A stretch of DNA of 64,000 bases. Origin: Xiphias gladius. Lineage: Eukaryota; Chordata; Actinopteri; Istiophoriformes; Xiphiidae. The DNA lies in the NCBI RefSeq assembly GCF_016859285.1, contig NC_053413.1, forward strand, positions 22,932,001-22,996,000. Direction: 5' to 3'. Below, one piece after another: positions 1 to 11,699 of this stretch. A program made the position numbers and the translations under genes. How positions within the stretch are numbered: position 1 is the stretch's first letter; every line of letters starts with the position of its first letter. Below the pieces are notes generated by a model. It saw only the letters and a program-made list of their open reading frames with translations, was not told the DNA's origin and did no database searches.

Positions 1-5
1 ACGAC

Positions 6-324
6 ATGGCATCACGGAGCTACGGTGCCCGTGTCCTCTGCCGGAGGGTGGGGGTCGCGAAGGTGATGTGCAGGGTGAGTGTCGTCGAGCGCAGCATCTT
101 GACCATGCAGGTCAGACAGGTAAACTCTTAAACAGGACTGAGTTAAATAAACCGTTTGCTATGGTCACAGGATTAAGCGTAATATTCTTATTCATTCATT
201 TATCATCTTTTTTTCATCTGTGAACTAGCAGTCTCATCCTTGTTAAATACATTTGCCTGTTCTCTGTGTGATGTGACACCTCCTTTTTGACTGGGAAATT
301 TTGGGGTCCCCGAAACGTTGGACA

Positions 325-357
<33 letters not shown>

Positions 358-3300
358 CTTTATCTCTGTAGAACCTTTCAAAACCAGAGTTACAATGTCC
401 TTCTGAAAAGACACTACCATGCAATGTAGGAGCAAAAATAGCAAAAATCTACAAGAACATCATACATAAAAACAGGGACTTCAAGAGGTGAGAGATAAAA
501 AGAAAGATTTTTTTAAAATCCTCCTACTGTCTCAGTTCTTGCGAATCTGCATATTTATGTACATCTTTTCTGCAAAAAAAACCTCTTAAGTGCATCTCCT
601 CAATACAGTCACTCAACTATCTAAAGCAACTATCTAACAGAACAAACCAGCTTCTGAAACACCATTTTCTTGATGAGTTTTTTTTGGTGTTGGAATTGTG
701 CTGCTGATTTCACTGCGCTCTTCATGTGCAGTTGTAGGGTTGGGTAATTCAGATAATATCAATTGATACAGAATATGTATTGTATATGGAAATAGGAATT
801 TACATCATGATCTTGTGAATTTCATATAAATCCAATTTGAAACTGTGTATACATGAAATGGCCATTAATCAGAGTAACTCAGTGAACAAATCAGAAAAAA
901 AAAATGATGGTCTAAGATTTTAAATCGAATACCAAAAGTCTCAGCTCTGAAACTATCTAATTGTATTCCTTGTTTGTCTTTTACTTTGCTTTACTCTTAG
1001 ACCAGAAGAAGGTTGGGTACCATTAACCCTCTAGAGTTTAAAGAGTTTTTTTTTTTTAAATCCTCAGGGAATGAGTGCAGCTGCGCAGCCACAGTCCCAG
1101 GTAGATTTCCTAAAAGGAGAACCGCACAGGAAGCACCCAGGTGTGACCAACCTGAAAACTCTGCGCCTACCTGAGGAACTCCAGACGGCTGCACGGTCGA
1201 TTATTACCAGTGGGTTCAGTTGCGATCGTGGCTGTCGGCCGACACGCCAAATATTTCCTTCAGCGTCACTGACAAAATTGCTGAGCAACTCTCGAATCTC
1301 TCCACCTGTAGGGGCGCAGGTGAATCGCCTGAGCGACCGCACCCGCAACCTCACAAACTTCCTGTGGAGCAGAAAACGAGCAGTTGAGGATGTGACCCTG
1401 AGAAAGAAAGCTGTGAGCCTGGAGAAAGAGCTCTGGGAGAAAGCGATGGAGAAGAGAGGAGGTGGGCGACATACTGTATATATCCAATATTTAAAGAGGA
1501 TGTACAGGTATAGTAACTGTAAAGAGATTATATGATGCAGCAGCTGAAGGAAAAAGTAACTGTCCTTTATATTGCAGATATAGATGAGGAAGCACTGGAA
1601 GACCGCATCAGGAAGAAAGTCTTCTCAGAGCTCAGAAGAACAACATATCACTGGACTACTATGAAGTAACACTTGCTTTATCTACATGTTCTTTTATAAG
1701 GATACTAGTCATGAATTTATTGGATTTTTTAAATTATGGATGTGTTCAGCAATGCTCTCAGTTAATTCCTCTAAAGCGTCCTTTACCCAATTTACCTAGA
1801 CAAGAAGTAGGTCTGATATGTGCAAGTGAAAATAAACTTTAAACCCTTTATGGCCTTAAGGTACACTGGAAACCGTTTTTTATCATATTGACTCTGAAGT
1901 TTAGAAACGTAATTTCATTCCATTTTGGAGCTTATATCTGGGGACTTCTCCTGTTTGAGCCCGAGATGTAGATGAGTTTGTTATACGGCCCGCTGTCTGT
2001 GTTTCAGGTATGATGAAGAGTTAGGTGTGGTCTACATGGCGGCTCGGCTGGCCGGCGGCTACGCGGCGGCGAGGCGAGCTCTAAACGAGGTATGAGCGAG
2101 CGTCGGGGATCGTAGGGTAACTCGCATAACGATGCCGGGGCTTCCCTTAAAGGGTCAGGTCACCCACGTCTCAGACGAACACTCTTTTACACTTATAGTG
2201 GTCGAGCCTAGAAAAATGTAAAAATACGGAGGATTATGACGAGTGGGTCAAATTCCTGCCATCATATGTCCTAGATGACTGTTCTTCTTTTCGCTATCAT
2301 TCCAGATAAAGAAGAGGGATCCCTCTTTTGCCCCTCAGTCTCTCCTGGATTTCGGCTCGGGGCTGGGAACAGTCGTCTGGTTCGTGTACAACACCGGCGC
2401 AGCATCTAAGAGAGATCTCGTGTAAATTACAAGACTCTAAACGGGGACTCTCGCTTTCTCCCGCAGGGCATCACACTCATGCTGGGCCGGCTCTTTGAAG
2501 GAGATGGTGTGTGTGGACAGCTCTGGGCCAATGAACATTCTGGCAGAACGACTTCTCAAAGGTGCAGACACAAATCCGCGATTCAATTTAGATTTCTTCA
2601 CATTTTTGTTTTGGGCTTTTGTCAAGTAGCTCCTCCGACAACCTAAGCTTGTTTTGTGTTTTGCTGAGCAGGTGATAATGAAAGAGCTCAGCCTCACATC
2701 AAACAAGTCTATTTCAGACAGTTCCTCCCTGTCTCTCCTAAGGTAAGACCCCTTCTATTTTTTTTTTTTTTTTTCCCCCTCTCCAGCAGCAGAAAAACAC
2801 ATTCTGTATTCAGTGTAGGAAAGTGAAAGAGTTTCCTCAAACAATATATTCTACTTTTTCAGTTTTGAGTTCTAAAGGAAGGTTCAAACTCAGATTCAAA
2901 AAGAGATGTTTCTGTCCTTCTTTCTTTCTGAATGATCACATCATGGCACATGAACGGCTTGTCGACAAACACTTATCACCCAAATGCATCCAGATAATGT
3001 CCCGATGATGCAACGGTGATCTTTCTCAACAAAACTCCTCAAAGACATAATTAGATTTTCATGCCTCCAAACCAATTTGTATTTTTTTTTTTTGAATAAA
3101 TAAAATAAGAACCAGGTCGTTGGTATGAGCAGTGATAGATTCCGTGGCTTAAGGATATAGGAGCCCCGACAGCGCTGCGTTTCTCCTTTCAGGTGCAGTT
3201 CGATTTGGTGGTCGCAGCTTTTACCCTGTCAGAGCTTCCCAGTGTGAAGGAGCGAGAGGAGGCGGTGTTCACTCTGTGGAGGAAGACAAGCTCATATCTG

Positions 3301-5842
3301 GTTGGTTGAAATAGTGATAAAACTTCCCTGTTCAGATCACGTTTACTTTACTGTCAGTTTTCCGTGGTCCTCTGGTCTGTATGTGGGGTCCTGTCATCAC
3401 TGAACTGTAAGTGAATATATACTAGACCGGAGACATTTTGTGTATAAATCACAGCTTGTCTTGAAAACTATCCTGGTACCTGTCTTATTCAATGACATTT
3501 GATTTTGTTTTTGTGTTTTTTGCATTTATTTTTTTTCCTAAAGGTGCTGGTGGAAAATGGGACCAAAGAGGGCCATCAGATTCTTATGGAAGCCAGAGAC
3601 ACTTTATTAAAGGTACTCAAATGCAGTGGATAAGACAGCACTTTTAAAGTCCTCCTAGGGGAGTTGGGTAAGTGCTGCTGTGTAGATGATTTGACACTGA
3701 TAACACTGTGAGCAGACCGGTAACTTACAGTTCTCTGTGTCTAGAAAGAAGAGAAGACGGTCCATGACTCCAGACAAGCGTCAGTGTTTGCTCCAGTACG
3801 TTTAAACCCCACTTGGTTTTAAAATATCATGCCGGATTTTCGTTGCGGAGTGTCACAGCTTTATCGGTTCTTCATTTTCTGGGTTTTCCAGTGTCCTCAC
3901 GAACTGATGTGTCCTAAACTGGCCCAAGAGCCGACCGTCCCTTGCAACTTCCGGCAGCTGTACCAACCTCTGCCTCTGCCCGGGGTAAGACTAAACTCTG
4001 GATTACATGTCTGGTTACAGCAAATGCATCACTTTTGGAAAGCAAACATCAGTTAAGCTTGAAAGTTCATTCATTCTTTTTTTTTTTTTTTACAGAACTT
4101 TCAACATAAAGGTCTGAGAAAGATTTTTAAAAAGTGGAAATTAAGTTAAGATTTTTGTGTCAATTCAGTCATTTTCTTGATTTAGGATTACAACATGACA
4201 TCCTTCTTCATACTTTTGTACTTTTTGTACATTTTTCAAAGAATCAGTCGATTAAATTAGTGAAAAGCATCTGTAGTTGCAGCTATTTTCTTACCTCAGC
4301 CGTGGTGTCATCACTACATATGCTTACGTCTCTGTGTAAAACACATTATCTTACTTTGCACAAGAGCATCTTTTAACTAATTACAGGTTAAATCGCAGTT
4401 GTGTCATATCCGTAACTGACAGAAGGCAGCAAATATGAACTAATTCTTTTGAAAATGTTAGTAATTTCTACTTAAAAACAGACAAAAGAATGGACAGATT
4501 CCGTATCAACCTTTTTTTTTTTTTTCTTCAGCACAATGACCGGCAGACGGAGAAGTTCAGCTACTTGATTCTGACCCGGAGGGGACCGGCGGAGGCAGAA
4601 ACGGAAGGTGTGGACTGGGCCCGGCTGATCGCACCGGTGCAGCGCAGAACGAGACATGTCCACTGTCGAATGTGCTGCCCTGATGGACGACTACAGCACG
4701 TGGTGGTGACAGCTCGAAAGCACAGCAGGTAAAGGTCCTGCTTCACGACATACTGTCAGACCTATCAGCAGCTGCAGCCGCAGCATTGGTTTACTCGTTT
4801 TTAAGTGGGATTTGGGACTGTATGAAAATTATTAGTGGCAATGAGGGGTCAGAAAAGGGTAAGGGTTATCTATTTTTTCTCTTTGTTAAAAGGACGATTG
4901 TCCAAAATATTTTGGGAGAGCAGGGGGAGGGTGTTTCAACAACTTTTTTTCTCATTCCATTTTTTTCGTTCTTCCCTTGTAATATTTATTCTAAAAAAAA
5001 AAGTCATAGAAGTGTGTTTTGGCCACAATACCTGTTTTAGGTAGTGTGGTATTTCTATTTCTACCTTTTGTATTTTCATCAGGAAGTGAAAACATCAGTC
5101 ATATAGCAAGAAAGCACGTGAGGCAACATCTGAGAAAAATTCTTCAAGGTGGAGGCAAATTTGATCTGCGTTTGCCATGGGGGGGGGGGCAGACCCTGTC
5201 TATGATACGAGTATGCAGTGTTTAACATTAGAGGTACTGTCAGATTAATGTACATTCATGTGTTAAAAGAAACAAATTAATTGACTTTTATGCCAGTGGT
5301 CATTAAGGTTGGGTTTGGATTGGTTTTTTGTTTTTTTGGGGGGGGGGTTGATACTAGTTCCAATACAAAACCAAAGTTTACAGATACAAACCTGCCAATT
5401 CTCGAAACCCTTGTTTAATCTCACAAAAAGACGCCAAGCCTCTCAAATGTTAAATGTTGTCTAAACACAAGCAGACGTGCAAGAGGTTTTTCCTTAAGTA
5501 AAGAGTCGAAAGTTGGCCAAATTTTGATTAAATGAGTAACTATCTGATCAAAGACTAAGCTAACACAACACATTCGACTTGGCTTTCAATGCCAGCTTTT
5601 AGTTTTTGTTAGTTTGAAGTCCTCTGTGCTATGGAAACATTTGGTTACTAAATTATGTTCGTTGTCTAGCCTTTACATTCTCTGATTACAGTTTCACGAG
5701 ATTTGCCTGAAAATAGTTCTTTTTTTTTTCCCCATTTCCTTCCATCAGAGATGTGTACCGCTGCGCCCGGAGCAGCGACTGGGGAGATCAACTGCCGATC
5801 TTTCAAAATGTCGAGGAAGACGTCAAGAACGATTCAGAGTGA
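6..5842 (+). CDS. mettl17: METTL17, mitochondrial methyltransferase-like protein 17 (14 exons)
   Basis: Exons: 6-74, 1068-1209, 1312-1461, 1578-1665, 2008-2089, 2306-2379, 2467-2561, 2672-2742, 3193-3300, 3544-3612, 3745-3795, 3892-3984, 4532-4728, 5749-5842. All junctions are GT-AG, phases agree, and the sum is 1383 nt (460 aa; human is 456). The ATG at 6 has G at -3 and +4 and opens an Arg-rich, acid-free leader (MASRSYGARVLCRRVGVAKV), as expected for mitochondrial import. Family hallmarks are HPGVTNLKTLRLP (46-58), the SAM-site-like loop LLDFGSGLGT (190-199), MVCVDSSGPMN (214-224), RQFLPVSPKVQFD and HVHCRMCCPDG (406-416). Cysteines 334, 340, 351 and 409 fit the family's 4Fe-4S ligand set. 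METTL17 binds the assembling small mitoribosomal subunit and is needed for mitochondrial translation; whether it methylates anything is doubtful. Only five bases precede the ATG, so promoter and 5' UTR are outside the window. Identification is near certain; the exon 2 end and exon 3 start are the least secure junctions. Confidence 0.95.
75..1067 (+). other. METTL17 intron 1
   Basis: Intron with donor G|GTGAGT and acceptor TCCTCAG. It holds a (TAA)n microsatellite near 326-356 and A/T-rich filler. I see no exon or regulatory motif in it. Confidence 0.8.
326..356. repeat. (TAA)n microsatellite
   Basis: About ten copies of the trinucleotide AAT/TAA in METTL17 intron 1. The short reading frames running through it as poly-Tyr or poly-Ile are artefacts. 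Confidence 0.95.
4729..5748 (+). other. METTL17 intron 13
   Basis: Intron of about 1 kb with donor CAG|GTAAAG and acceptor TCCATCAG. It contains homopolymer G runs near 5180 and 5337. No other structure is supported. Confidence 0.8.
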
Positions 5843-6011
5843 TGACTCTTTTTGACTTCTGAAATAATGGAATGCACAATTTAAAAAAAAAAAAAAACTT
5901 CCATCCAAGGACTCATCAGCTTTTAGTTAAACTGAACATCTGCATTTCCTTGTGGAACTGGTAAAACACTGACTCACTGAACAGCTATTATGTGCTTATC
6001 AAGATTTCTTC

Positions 6012-6017
6012 AATAAA
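6012..6017 (+). terminator. mettl17: METTL17 poly(A) signal AATAAA
   Basis: This is the first AATAAA after the stop at 5840-5842, about 170 bases downstream, giving a short 3' UTR. The convergent SDR39U1 gene ends at 6586, so the two 3' ends face each other across a few hundred bases. Confidence 0.75.
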
Positions 6018-6585
6018 ACATCATAGTTCTGTCTTGCTGTGCTTTACCCACCACCTTCAACAAACCATTGTCAGTTTCTTGTAAAAAGCTTGCTGCAATT
6101 TTGGACCTTAATGCGAACTGTAAAATGGAGAAACAGACATGACTTTCTCTTGTATGCTTCTGTGCTTCATGTTAAAATTCAGAGACCATCTGGATAAATA
6201 TCATCCCTTTAATGAGAGAATCCCAAAATCCAGAAAAACCACTGATCTTCATGATCCGATCTTCATCCTGATGTGTGCAAATATGCCAACACACCTGTCT
6301 TCACAGCTGTCTATTATGTCTCAGGTGCTAATATCTATTTTAATTCAAAGTATTGACAGACCCTCAGAAAAACTTAATCTGAAGTTTGTAAAACCTGATT
6401 CATAAACATCTTCAAGCGAATCTGAAGAATGTGGGATTTACAGAAATGTGTCGTCTAACCATTTGTGAGCCAGAGTTTTTGTTCAGCTTTCATTTTCGTT
6501 TATATTCTCTCCATATATGATACAGTAAATATGAAGGCATAATTACAGAATTTTTTAAGCCAGCACACGTTCCTTCCAAAATCTG
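6018..6585. other. Convergent intergenic stretch / SDR39U1 3' UTR
   Basis: Sequence between the METTL17 poly(A) signal and the SDR39U1 stop codon. Most of it is probably the SDR39U1 3' UTR. On the minus strand the variant signal ATTAAA occurs at 6338-6343 and 6208-6213; either could end that transcript. No reading frame here looks real. Confidence 0.5.
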
Positions 6586-9500
6586 TTAACTCCCAACAAT
6601 CTCCTTCAGAGCTGAGGTCAGGTCCGGGTACTTGTACTGAAATCCAGCCTCTAAAGTCCTCTTCGGTATGACTTTCTGTCCCTGCGTGAGGACTACGGCC
6701 CTCTCAGAGCCCATCAGGGCGTTCATGACGAAGCCTGGCACAGGAAAAATGGTGGGCCGCCTCAGAACCCGGCCCAGTTCTTTAGTGAACTCATAGTTGG
6801 TGTTCAGCGCGGGTGCAACTCCATTAAACACTTGTGGTGAAGGGGAGGGAGTGTTGGCGCGGTGCTCCAGGGCGTGCGCGATGATTCCTGCCAGGTCCGA
6901 CACGTGGATCCAAGGGAACGGCTGTCTCCCTGAACCCAGAGTGCCCCCGAGGCCGAGCCAGAAGGGCAGCAGCATTTGCTTCATGGCACCACCATCGCGA
7001 CCCAGCACTGCCCCTGGTGGAAGGAAATATTAGTAAGATTTTTTGCATGTAGATACATGTTGTTTTGTACTGTCATCGTTTTTTTATTCACTATGCTTTT
7101 TAATTACTTTAATCCAAAGTTATGTGGACTGAAATAAATAAAATATTAAATAACTACATTATTGTTATAGCCAGGTGATGGGTAAGCTTGAGGAAAACTG
7201 CAAAGAAAGGAGAAGGGATAATGGTAGATAGGACGAAAGAGCACAAGGAAGGGTCGTGGGTTCTTGGAAGGGGATAAATGTATGTGTATGTTCATGTTAC
7301 TGTTACTGTTTTGACCATTTATATTTATTGAACGCAGCACACGAAAATGTTTCCATGTGTGTCCATTCTCCACAACAGACATTATTCAATAAGAAACGTG
7401 TGAAGTGACCGAGTAAAGTATGATTTGATAATGTTTTTTTTCCTATGTGCATCATGCCACAGAAAACTAGGTTAGACTTGGGTAATATCGAGCCCATGAC
7501 ACCGGCTTAAATCTGAAAGTGGAACTGCAACATAGAAGAGTCTCTAATCATCCGAGAGCCTGCAGGTAGAACAAATTAAAAATTGTGGAGCTGAAAAAGG
7601 ACATAAAAGACCTTTAAAATCTCGGAACAACACATCAACTATTCTCAAACAACAATGAGCAAGAACTCCTTCCAGAGAAGATGACCTTGCAAAAATAAGT
7701 CTCTCTTTCAATCTTCTTGTCCTTTTTTTAATCCAACGGTGTAAAATGTCACAAACTACCCTGTTTGATAAACATGACGACTGCGTAAAATTTTCTGACA
7801 CAGCAATAACTCTTACTGGGCATTAATGTTCAGTTTTTTTACCTCACACTTGCAGAATCTTTGTCTGTAACTTTAAGTGAAATGCGCAGTTTTTACTTAC
7901 CAGGCCTGATGACAACTTGTTTGGTGGCTTCTGCCACACTCTCCGGCAGAAGTGCCGAGGCCTCCCACTCTTTGACAAGTCCGGAGAGGAGGTCAAATGG
8001 TGTCCATTCACTGTCTTCCGTATACTGAGCTGTCAGACTGGGTTCGTAACAAGCTGTGGACATAAAAAGCAAAGAAAGAAACATATAAGAATAAATGTCT
8101 TTGTCTGTCAGTTCAGCCCATCAGCCTTTCCCCGAGCAGCATATAAGAATTTTAAGTTTTGTCATTAGGCAGAGGCTTACCTACACCTGATACCAGCACC
8201 CAGGATTGAGGAGGACTGGGGGAGGCAGCAATGGCTTGAGCTAGAGCTTTTGTAGTATCGATGCGACTGGAGAACAAATCTTTTTTATAACTTTCGTTCC
8301 ACCTGAAACCACGAATAAAAAGAGATCAACAGGTTGAGATCCGGCGACATTAAAGTAGCTGGCAAAGTACCCAGAGCAATACTCAACTCCAGGGTTAACT
8401 GACCATTACATTCATTTTAATATCAGGCAGGAGGTCAAATTCTATTTGTTTTAGTTACTGAAAGATTCAAAGCTATTATAAGCATTAGATATTAAACAGA
8501 CAGTGCAGCTGTATGTGGTTGTCACTCAGGCTCTTTTTTATTTTTAGAGATGAAACAATTAGTTGGTTAACCGATTAGTGGATTGACAGAAAATTATTCA
8601 GCAACCACTTTGATAAATGTATTAATGTTTCAGTCAATTTTCAAGAAAAAAAAAAAGCTGAACATTTGCTGGTTCCATTTTCTCAAATTTCAGGAATTTA
8701 TACTTTTCTTCATATACAGTATGACTGTAACTATATACTTGGGTTTTGAACCGTTAGTTGGATAAAACAGCATCTTGAATAGGTAAGCTTGAGATCTGGG
8801 AAATTACACTGGGCATTTTTCAAAATTTCCGACATTTTATCGACAAGAAGATCAACTTACTAATTGAGAAAATAATGAAAAGTTTGTTAGTTGTAGCCTT
8901 GGTTTATTTGCTGCTCACCATCGCAGTGGGTTCATGAGATTCTCTCCAGCCAAGTTGACGGCGCCCTCACATGCTGGGAGGCCACGAGACTCCAACTCAC
9001 CCTGCAGGAGCACAGACGAGGAAAAGTTCGGTTAACGGAATCTCATTAGTAACTGAGATGAATTAAAAGCTCTTAAACCAACCCTGTTCCCTGCTCTTTT
9101 ACCGTTACCCTGAACTAAACAAAGAGCGTACCCATGTTATTTTCCCTGGACCGGGCTGGCGAGATATCACTGTGACCTCGTGACCTTTGTCTCTGAGCAG
9201 GCGAGTCAGCTCACGGCCCACAAAGCCAGATCCCCCTCCTACAAAAAAAAAGGACAATATAGAGAAATACACAACCAGACGGAGGAACTGAAGATCAGTG
9301 ACCAGTTACAATAAATCTGGATGAGGAAAAACGGTGCTTATATTTGCCCTGATCTTGCTAATATTAGTAGATATTATACAGATCAACTTGCCATTAGGCA
9401 ACCCTGGGTATAATAATAAGTAATTAATCCTGTCTTCATGAAGGTTGTAATGGTCGGATTTTGTTTTATCTGTTTTGATTCAACTTTATGATCATTTAGG

Positions 9501-10014
9501 AGGATGTAGTTTAAGCTGCTGTTGAACCGTATGGCATCATGCAGAGAGGCGTTTCTGTTATTCAGCTTACCCTCCCTGATACAAACGGAGTGGACAAAAT
9601 AACAGAGACACCGATCAGTCTTTTATTAACAGTAAATAAACGATGGGGGGTTTTTTTTTCACCCAGAGAACAGGAGAGTCAGAACGGTGCGCATGCGCAC
9701 TACTCGTGCTTACAAAACATGCATTACTTAAGCAAACTTAGCTTTGTGTGACAACTAAACCACGCAGTGACAGTTTTTCTATGTTTAATCACATAGTTGG
9801 CGAGCTATTTGCACTGTAATCTCCTGGACGAACATAATGAAGACGTAACTTACGGGCACATGACTCAATGAATGGCTTTATGCCTGCAATGCTAACAACA
9901 GCTAACAGCTAGCTGGGCTGGCGTTATGTCACATTGACCCTTCCGAGCAACTTTTAAGAGATATCATTCTCTTAAAAAGAAACAAAAACCGCACATACCT
10001 ATTAAAACTCTCAT
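6586..10014 (-). CDS. sdr39u1: SDR39U1, epimerase family short-chain dehydrogenase (6 exons)
   Basis: Exons in transcript order: 10014-9999, 9238-9132, 9001-8919, 8302-8181, 8053-7901, 7013-6586. All are GT-AG and phases agree; 909 nt encode 302 aa, normal for the family. The start (context ACCATGAG) opens a beta strand running into the Rossmann nucleotide loop MRVLIGGGSGFVG, which spans the exon 1/2 join. Further TIGR01777/YfcH-type signatures are NLAGENL (57-63), SSRIDTTKAL, VLVSGVACYE in the active-site region, VVIRPGAVLGRDGG, PFWLGLGG, FPWIHVSDLAG and the C-terminal FNGVAP. The protein should bind NAD(P)(H); the physiological substrate is not established for the family. It converges on METTL17. 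Introns are 113-887 nt, and one (8303-8918) carries a teleost interspersed repeat. Identity is very secure; the catalytic role is not. Confidence 0.96.
8546..8725 (+). repeat. Teleost interspersed repeat, family A copy 1
   Basis: Decayed copy in SDR39U1 intron 3. It shows the modules GAAACAATTAGTTGGTTAAC, an A-rich stretch, and a GCTGGTTCCATTTTCTCAAA block that recur at 16188, 35085, 37690, 39695, 52570 and 58250. It is non-coding. Boundaries are approximate. Confidence 0.6.
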
Positions 10015-10200
10015 GGTCGCCGAATGCACTGCCCACTTCTGAATTAAATACCTGACGGTCGCTGCACGTTACACCTTATCTTTGTGACTGCACAGCTCTG
10101 TGTTATGTCAGTGAGTCGGTTTTGGTGGGGTGTTTTTGGACCAATAGGCGTGCCGTACTTAAGCCAACGGTCACGTCATTTTGTAGTTTAAAAAGGAGCC
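10015..10200 (-). promoter_or_regulatory. sdr39u1: SDR39U1 promoter region
   Basis: Immediately upstream of the SDR39U1 start. A CCAAT pentamer lies at 10141-10145 (plus orientation; NF-Y sites work either way), with a GC-richer block and a CRE-like CACGTCA near 10170. No TATA box is obvious. The transcription start is not determined. Confidence 0.45.
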
Positions 10201-10371
10201 CCGTACGTGGGAATGTGTTTTAAAATTGCAGGTGGCGTTCAATCACGGGTTTATTTGAACACAGCAGCCGGTTATCTATGCAGTTATCGGCTAATATTTA
10301 CTTATTAAATTCCTTTTTGTTAATTTAGAGGATCGTGGTTTCATAAAATAAAAACTGTTGTATCTCTTTTT

Positions 10372-10506
10372 TCCATTTTTGTGTCTTTTCACTCGCTTTT
10401 TTGTCCCTTTGCTGTTGTTTTGCGTCTCTTTTTACTCATTTTGTTTCTCTTCTTGGTCGTTCTGCGTCTCTTTGCTGCCATTTTGCATCTCTTTTTGGTT
10501 GTTTTG
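10372..10506. repeat. Minisatellite, about 21-bp unit (GTCTCTTTTTGGTTGTTTTG-like)
   Basis: Roughly six diverged copies of a 21-base pyrimidine-rich unit built on TTTTGCGTCTCTTTTT. The reverse complement of the same unit (GAGACACAAAATGACTACAA-like) forms a longer array at 14886-15222. Confidence 0.75.
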
Positions 10507-10859
10507 TTTATTAGATACTATTAAATTTTAGTGTTTTATTGAAAATCTAATCACTTTTATTGGGTAATCTTCACATACACATTGATAGATTTTTGTCCCA
10601 TTTGTTTACCGGTTTCAAGGCATGAAAAAAAACAACAACAACAATAAGATGAAGGAAATTCAGCTGCCAGTTTAATCACAGACCAAACAAAACCCTACAA
10701 GCAAGGTACACAATAAGAGGCGGGAGAGGAACAGCGAAAATAAAAAAATATATATATACAGGATGTCGTATATAGGATACAACAACACAAAAGGCAGCAG
10801 TCTAATAATATAATGAAGAGTTGACGCAGTTTACAATGCACGTTTGTTCCAGGGATTTC

Positions 10860-11110
10860 AAGTGTTACCTTGGCTCCTTTTAATTGTGCAGCGGACCCGG
10901 AAGCTTTCTGGAAGCCGCTCTCTGACGGAGGAGCGCAAACACGTGGTTTTGATAAAGCGATAAATTGAGCCCCCGCCGCATTAACGGCCTCTCTTCCTTG
11001 TTGCGGTGCCGGCGGTCGGACGGGTTCCCCGGCGGCGAGGCGACCGAGCCAGCACGTGTCCCGCCACGGCCGCGGTCCACGGTCCACGGTCGGTATCAGG
11101 TTGCACTTGT
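10860..11110. promoter_or_regulatory. CpG-rich block, possible orphan promoter
   Basis: A dense CpG island-like stretch in an A/T-rich intergenic region, with many CGG/CCG and two CACGTG-type E-boxes near 10930-10960 and 11055. Neither strand gives a recognisable protein. It could start the non-coding exon-like pieces downstream on the plus strand, or a minus-strand transcript with an AAG|GTAACA donor near 10868. Confidence 0.35.
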
Positions 11111-11699
11111 TTAATTACCGCCGCTGGTGTATTTATCCGTCTGTTTGTTTGCGGCTATTTCCGCACAGATTATCGCCGTTAGCTCGCCGCTTCAACCGAC
11201 CTCATGGGTTTCTATTGTTTTTTTTGTTTTGTTTTTTTGTAAATAATGATCCACCAATTATAGCTGGAATTGAGTGAACGGTGCCTCCTGGACTAAAACG
11301 ACTAAATCGGTCCCTTTTTAACGAACCCTCTGGTGTGTCGGGGATTAGGTGCCGTTTTAACGATTTCCTTTCCCTGGTGGAGAAACATCTAAGGCTATTT
11401 ACTCAGGTGCTGTAGTATTGTCCTTTCGACCCCACCAAACTTATTTGATAACCTGCAGATTCAGATGAACGATATCAATCGATAAATGATGGGATATTGT
11501 TGTTAGCGTTAAGCCATTTTTATTTTATTTTTTAAATAAACAGTCAAACCTTAATGATGAGCTGCATGTGAGTCCGTGTTTCACCTGAACCTCATGATTA
11601 TTCTTTCACTGCACTGACGGGTTTGACGGTACGGATCCTGGCGAGGTGCTGATTATAATTCAAGTTGACACTGACCCGTCGTGTTTCCTTTTTTTTAAG

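Noticed and set aside
1210-1311. Treating METTL17 exons 2 and 3 as one exon because the frame is open
   Set aside because: The spliced product matches the family while the inserted 34 residues do not, and both splice sites are good. Retention is noted only as a possible isoform.
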